Of a stretch of 24,787 nucleotides of DNA, positions 21,351 to 24,787 are shown one piece after another; within the stretch, counting starts at the first letter, position 1; each line of letters starts with the position of its first letter. Source of the DNA: DASRHK01 sp035650495 (lineage in GTDB: Bacteria > Pseudomonadota > Gammaproteobacteria > Nevskiales > Nevskiaceae); assembly GCA_035650495.1 (NCBI GenBank), contig DASRHK010000140.1, forward strand, positions 1 to 24,787. The letters are read 5' to 3'. The notes under the pieces are model-generated. The model was not told where the DNA came from, made no database searches, and was given only the letters and a program-made list of their open reading frames with translations. Position numbers and translations under genes: made by a program.

Positions 21351-22363
21351 GCGGCTCGCCCTCGCTGCTCCCGTCGATCTGGATGGCGATCCTGTGCTTC
21401 AACATCACGCTCTACGTGCTGCTCGACGGGTTCTCGCTCGGCGTCGGCATCCTGTTCCCGTGGGCGCGCAAGGAAGACGATCGCAGCCTGATGATGGCGA
21501 GCGTCGCGCCGGTGTGGGACGGCAACCAGACCTGGCTGGTCGGCGGCGGCGCAGCGTTGTTCACCGCGTTCCCGAAGGCGTTCAACCTGCTGGGCGCGGT
21601 GCTGTATCTGCCGCTGATGATGATGTTGCTCGCGCTCGTGTTCCGCGGCGTCGCGTTCGAGTTCCGCTTCAAGGCGCGACGTCCCGAGCTCTGGAGCCTC
21701 GCGTTCACCGCGGGCTCGACGATCGCCGCGCTCTGCCAGGGGCTCGTGCTCGGCACGTTCGTGCAGGGCTTCCGGTTCGACGGCTCGCAGCTGATCTCGG
21801 GGCCGCTCGGGTTCATCACGCCGTTCTCGATCGCGACTGCGCTCGGCGTGCTGCTCGCGTACGCGCTGCTGGGATCGTGCTGGCTGATCCTGAAAGGCGA
21901 GGGCAGCTTGAAAGAATGGGCTCGCCAGCGCGCGCGGCTGCTGCTGCCGCTGGTTCTGGCCACGGTCGCGCTGATCTGCGTGTGGACGCCGCTCGCAGTG
22001 CCCGCGATCCGCGAGCGCTGGTTCGACTGGCCGAACCTCATCCTGCTGTCGCCGATCCCGATCTGGACCGGCGTGATCGCGTTCGTGCTGAATCGCCTGC
22101 TGCACTCGGACCGCTGGCCCGACGGCATGCCGTTCATCTGCTGCGTCGGGCTTTACCTGATGACGCTGCTCGGACTCGTCGTGAGCCTGTGGCCGTTCAT
22201 CGTGCCGCGCATCTTCACCTTCTGGCAGGTCGCTGCGCCGGATGACTCGCTGATGTTCATGCTGGTCGGCGTGCTGCTCATCGTGCCGGTGATCCTGGTC
22301 TACACCGGACACGCGTACTACGTGTTCCGCGGGAAAGTGCGGATCGAAGACGCGTACCATTGA
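21347..22363 (+). CDS. cydB: Cytochrome bd-type quinol oxidase subunit II (CydB/CioB)
   Basis: A 338-residue protein with about eight to nine membrane helices. It starts MSGSPSLLPSIWMAILCFN at the ATG overlapping the subunit I stop. Family signatures are YVLLDGFSLGVGIL, PVWDGNQTWLVGGGAALFTAFP and FRGVAFEFRFKA in the first half, and SLWPFIVPRIFTFWQVAAPDDSL near the end. It is the structural partner of subunit I in the heterodimeric terminal oxidase. No cydX-like small subunit and no cydDC exporter genes follow; the next gene is convergent. A GC palindrome CGCGCG-CCGC-CGCGCG (22367-22382) follows the stop and may act as a weak terminator. Confidence 0.95.
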   Translation: MSGSPSLLPSIWMAILCFNITLYVLLDGFSLGVGILFPWARKEDDRSLMMASVAPVWDGNQTWLVGGGAALFTAFPKAFNLLGAVLYLPLMMMLLALVFRGVAFEFRFKARRPELWSLAFTAGSTIAALCQGLVLGTFVQGFRFDGSQLISGPLGFITPFSIATALGVLLAYALLGSCWLILKGEGSLKEWARQRARLLLPLVLATVALICVWTPLAVPAIRERWFDWPNLILLSPIPIWTGVIAFVLNRLLHSDRWPDGMPFICCVGLYLMTLLGLVVSLWPFIVPRIFTFWQVAAPDDSLMFMLVGVLLIVPVILVYTGHAYYVFRGKVRIEDAYH

Positions 22364-22407
22364 TCGCGCGCGCCGCCGCGCGGCATTGGGGCACGCTACT
22401 CGCGGTT

Positions 22408-23667
22408 CTACTGCTGCGCGAAGATCTTCAGGTCCGCCGTGTCGGTCGTCTGCACCGATGCGCTGCCGGACGCCGCGGTGATCGTCACGTCCTCGTTGAC
22501 GTCGCGGATGGTGATGAGCCCGGCGTTGTTGAAGGTGGGATCCACCTTGGCAGCGGTGGGATCGCTGACCGACCACGCCACGTGGCGCGTGATCGGGATC
22601 TGCAGGCCGCTGGTGAACGTGCCGATCGCGTCGATGTGTCCCGTGCTGGGGTACATCAGCTCCAGATTCTTGTCTTGCGGCGGGATCGCCACCGACACGA
22701 GCGGATCGGTGACGAGGTTGATCGGCTGCGTCTGCGCCGACAAGGCGAAGTTGTAGAGCCCGACGTCGATGTAGGCGCCGCTGACGAGATCGGTCGCCTG
22801 CATGATGATGCTGCTGTCGCCGGTCGCATCGATCGCTTGCACGAGCAGCAGCTTCGGATCGAACAGGTTGTGGATGGTCACCGCCTGCGACAGATTCTGC
22901 TCGGTGTGACTCTTGTCCCCGAATTCACCGAGCACGCGCAGCTTGATCGACGTGCCGACCGGGAGATCTTGGGGCGGCACGCAGTTCTCGCCGTTGGCGT
23001 CGCAGGTGAACTCGTACTTGAGCTTCAGCGCGCTGACATTGGTGACCTGGAACTGGCTGTGCGCCTCGAGCCCGCAGACCGGCAGGTGCGCGAACACCTG
23101 CACCGGCGCGCCGATCGATGCGGCGCCCGTGTGCACGATGCCGGTCGCCGAGCCGACGGTCGCGCGCGAATTCTCGCCATTCAGGTCCCATTGCGCTTGC
23201 GTGGTGAGATTGATCGGCACCGGGCTGTCGGCGAACACGCCCCAGAGCAGGTACTGCTGGTCGACGTCCGGCGCGAGATCGGTGAGGCTCGGCGTGATGT
23301 AGAGCTGTTGCGCGGGAAGCACGACCACCGACGCGCTCGCGGTGAAGTCGAGGTACTGCGCGGTGATGTTCGCCGTGCCCGGCGCATGCGCGAGCAGGTT
23401 GCCGCCGCTGACCGACACGATGCCGGGCGCATCGGACGTCCAGGTCGCGCGCGAGCTGTAGTCGCCCGTCTGGCGACCGCTGCTGCCGTCGAACACCAGG
23501 ATCGCCTGCACGGCGCCGGCGCTGCATTCCGACAAGCCGAAGGATTGTCCGCCGGTCGGCGTGCTCAGGTAGAACTGGACCGGCCGCTCACCCTTGCCGA
23601 CCGGACTGCCTTGCGAGCACGCAACGAGCAGCCATCCGCTGGCCGCGAGGACGCCGAATCGACTCAT
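22408..23667 (-). CDS. Lipoprotein with bacterial Ig-like (BIG2-type) domains
   Basis: A 419-residue secreted protein starting MSRFGVLAASGWLLVACSQG; the lipobox LVAC puts the lipidated Cys at residue 17. The rest is beta-rich. An Ig-like domain near residues 50-115 contains ATWTSDAPGIVSVSGGNLLAHAPGTANITAQY. A middle part has Cys pairs (FTCDANGENCVPP). A last Ig-like domain runs from about 345 to 415, with HVAWSVSDPTAAKVDPTFNNAGLITI. Such domains are adhesive or structural modules on the cell surface or outer membrane. The start overlaps the stop of the NHL-repeat gene by ATGA, so the two are co-expressed. It converges on cydB with a 44-base gap. No enzymatic motif seen. Confidence 0.85.
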   Translation of the reverse strand: MSRFGVLAASGWLLVACSQGSPVGKGERPVQFYLSTPTGGQSFGLSECSAGAVQAILVFDGSSGRQTGDYSSRATWTSDAPGIVSVSGGNLLAHAPGTANITAQYLDFTASASVVVLPAQQLYITPSLTDLAPDVDQQYLLWGVFADSPVPINLTTQAQWDLNGENSRATVGSATGIVHTGAASIGAPVQVFAHLPVCGLEAHSQFQVTNVSALKLKYEFTCDANGENCVPPQDLPVGTSIKLRVLGEFGDKSHTEQNLSQAVTIHNLFDPKLLLVQAIDATGDSSIIMQATDLVSGAYIDVGLYNFALSAQTQPINLVTDPLVSVAIPPQDKNLELMYPSTGHIDAIGTFTSGLQIPITRHVAWSVSDPTAAKVDPTFNNAGLITIRDVNEDVTITAASGSASVQTTDTADLKIFAQQ

Positions 23668-24787
23668 CCCGGGAACAGCAGGACGCGGTGATTGTTGCGA
23701 TCGGTGACGTAGAGGACGCCGTTGAACACCGTCACGCCGGTCGGCGACGACAGGGTGCGCGCCGACGGCGTCGTGTCCGCCGTGCCGTTCTGGTCGTCGT
23801 CGTTGGGCACGCGCGAAGTGAACGTGTTCTGGCCGAACACCTGGATCGCCGCGGCGCCATTGGCGATCGGGAACGAATCCAGCTTCAGCACCCGGTTGTT
23901 GTTGGAGTCCGCGATGTAGATCTGCGTCCCGTCCGAGGTGATGCCGTACGGCGTGAAGAACTGCGATGCCGAGGTGCCGTTGGTGACGCGCACGAAGTCC
24001 GCCTGGCCGATGGCGTCGGTCGCCTTGGCGCCGTCGGTCGACGGGATCTGCGACCAGTACATCACGCGGTTGTTGCCGCTGTCGGCGACCAGCAGGCGGA
24101 AGCCGTCGGTCCACAGGCCGGCCGGCGCGTTCAGCGTCGTGTCGCCGGGGATGGTGGTGGTCGTGTTCTGGCTGGTCTTGTCCGGCTGGCCGACCACGAC
24201 GTCGGCGGCCACGCCGTTGCTCGTCGGCACGGTATTCCAGATCAGCACGCGGTCGTTGTTCTGATCGGAGACGAACAGCTTCCCGTTGACGATGGAAGCC
24301 GATACGGGAAAAGAAAGCGAGGCAGCGGAAGGGGGTGTCGGCGATGCGCTGCTCGCAAAAGACGTCTGCCCGACGACGAGGTCGGGCGCGACGCTCGACG
24401 TTGGCAGGGAATTCCAGATCAGGACGCGGTTGTTGCCGCTGTCGGCGACGACCAGCCTGCCGTTGGCGATCTGCACGCTGGAGGGCAGCGCCAGCGAGGT
24501 CGCCGACGTGCCCGGCTGATTGCCCGTGAAATCGGCTTGGCCGATGACGAAGTCCGGCTCGGCGGTCGGGCCGCTCGGCAGCGTGTTCCATCCAAGGATG
24601 CGGTTGTTGCCGTAGTCGGCGATGTAGAGGTGCTCGCCGTCGGTCGCGATGCCGCCGAGCGGCTGCGCGAGGCCGAGCGCGTTGGTCGGCGTGCCGCGAT
24701 TGGCATTCTTGCTGACGAAGTCCGGCTGCCCCAGCACTTCAAACGCAACCGGCATCTCGGAGGTGTCGACCTTCGAGCTGTTGCTGC
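23664..24787 (-). CDS. NHL-repeat beta-propeller protein (N-terminus off window)
   Basis: The frame is open to the window edge (…SNSSKVDTSE precedes the internal Met at 24755), so the true start is outside and at least 373 residues are present. The sequence is six repeats of roughly 55-65 residues. Each has a (V/I)xGQxxF segment, then (L)xVADSGNNRVLIW or a variant: YIADYGNNRILGW, VVADSGNNRVLIW, FVSDQNNDRVLIW, LVADSGNNRVMYW, YIADSNNNRVLKL, YVTDRNNHRVLLF. Six NHL blades fit one beta-propeller, usually a protein- or glycan-binding scaffold. Being coupled by ATGA to a lipoprotein gene, it is probably exported, but the signal region is not visible. Confidence 0.88.
   Translation of the reverse strand, partial: SNSSKVDTSEMPVAFEVLGQPDFVSKNANRGTPTNALGLAQPLGGIATDGEHLYIADYGNNRILGWNTLPSGPTAEPDFVIGQADFTGNQPGTSATSLALPSSVQIANGRLVVADSGNNRVLIWNSLPTSSVAPDLVVGQTSFASSASPTPPSAASLSFPVSASIVNGKLFVSDQNNDRVLIWNTVPTSNGVAADVVVGQPDKTSQNTTTTIPGDTTLNAPAGLWTDGFRLLVADSGNNRVMYWSQIPSTDGAKATDAIGQADFVRVTNGTSASQFFTPYGITSDGTQIYIADSNNNRVLKLDSFPIANGAAAIQVFGQNTFTSRVPNDDDQNGTADTTPSARTLSSPTGVTVFNGVLYVTDRNNHRVLLFPG

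Noticed and set aside
22360..22430. A TTG-started reading frame right after cydB (MIARAAARHWGTLLAVLLL) that resembles a CydX-type small subunit.
   Set aside because: It has no stop after the short hydrophobic part and continues antisense through the Ig-like lipoprotein gene. There is no ribosome site, and the sequence lacks the usual CydX pattern.
24753..24755. Met at 24755 as the start of the NHL-repeat protein.
   Set aside because: The frame continues without a stop to the window edge with plausible residues (SNSSKVDTSE). There is no signal peptide after this Met although the partner is a lipoprotein.
1..24787. CRISPR arrays, tRNA or rRNA genes, insertion sequences, prophage genes.
   Set aside because: No direct repeat-spacer pattern, tRNA-like T-loop/CCA sequence, transposase or phage structural gene could be recognised by reading. 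Short RNAs without strong motifs could still be missed.

Overview
The window is a gene-dense, high-GC stretch of a Gram-negative chromosome, most likely a gammaproteobacterium or a close relative. Supporting genes are RsmJ, a SthA-type soluble transhydrogenase carrying the single-cysteine GGGCTHWGT signature, a YoaA-TsaB pair, a PBP1B-like enzyme, SixA, two lipoproteins with N-terminal lipoboxes and a cyanide-insensitive-type bd oxidase. I could not assign a genus. No tRNA, rRNA, CRISPR array, prophage or transposase gene was seen. No gap between genes exceeds about 95 bases.

Region 1 (1-6967, + strand) is a housekeeping run: the 3' end of pstB, phoU, a class A penicillin-binding protein, a TPR lipoprotein, a YoaA-type iron-sulfur helicase, tsaB and a gamma-class carbonic anhydrase. 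Nearly every junction is a 1- or 4-base stop/start overlap. The exception is phoU to the PBP, which holds a REP-like hairpin and a probable -10 box. Region 2 (7062-9566, - strand) holds two overlapping hotdog thioesterases, then an SCP2-like protein, rsmJ and sixA. It meets region 1 convergently across a cluster of hairpins. Region 3 (9611-11657, + strand) is a nudL-like Nudix hydrolase, a one-domain MazG protein and a sulfotransferase, all coupled by ATGA overlaps.

Region 4 (11645-19921, - strand) is the most unusual part. A ParA-like ATPase and sthA are followed by two full-length paralogous enzymes, each with five membrane helices and an alkaline-phosphatase/sulfatase-superfamily domain. 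Between the paralogues lie a multi-membrane GT-C-type glycosyltransferase and a small exported protein with a YIDPNTGG motif. Both paralogues have Thr where sulfatases have the Cys/Ser that becomes formylglycine, and both lack the signature Arg. I therefore infer that they are phosphotransferases or phosphodiesterases (LtaS-like architecture) acting outside the inner membrane. The block is a candidate envelope-glycan decoration locus. The glycosyltransferase frame has no stop before the small gene and runs through it out of frame.

Region 5 (19971-22363, + strand) encodes the two subunits of a bd-type quinol oxidase, diverging from parA. Region 6 (22408-24787, - strand) encodes an Ig-like lipoprotein and the C-terminal part of an NHL-repeat protein that runs off the window edge.

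A short REP-type palindrome with a GTGG head occurs three times (908-932, 17121-17147, 19134-19160). A compensatory base pair preserves its hairpin, and one copy is translated inside a membrane-enzyme linker.
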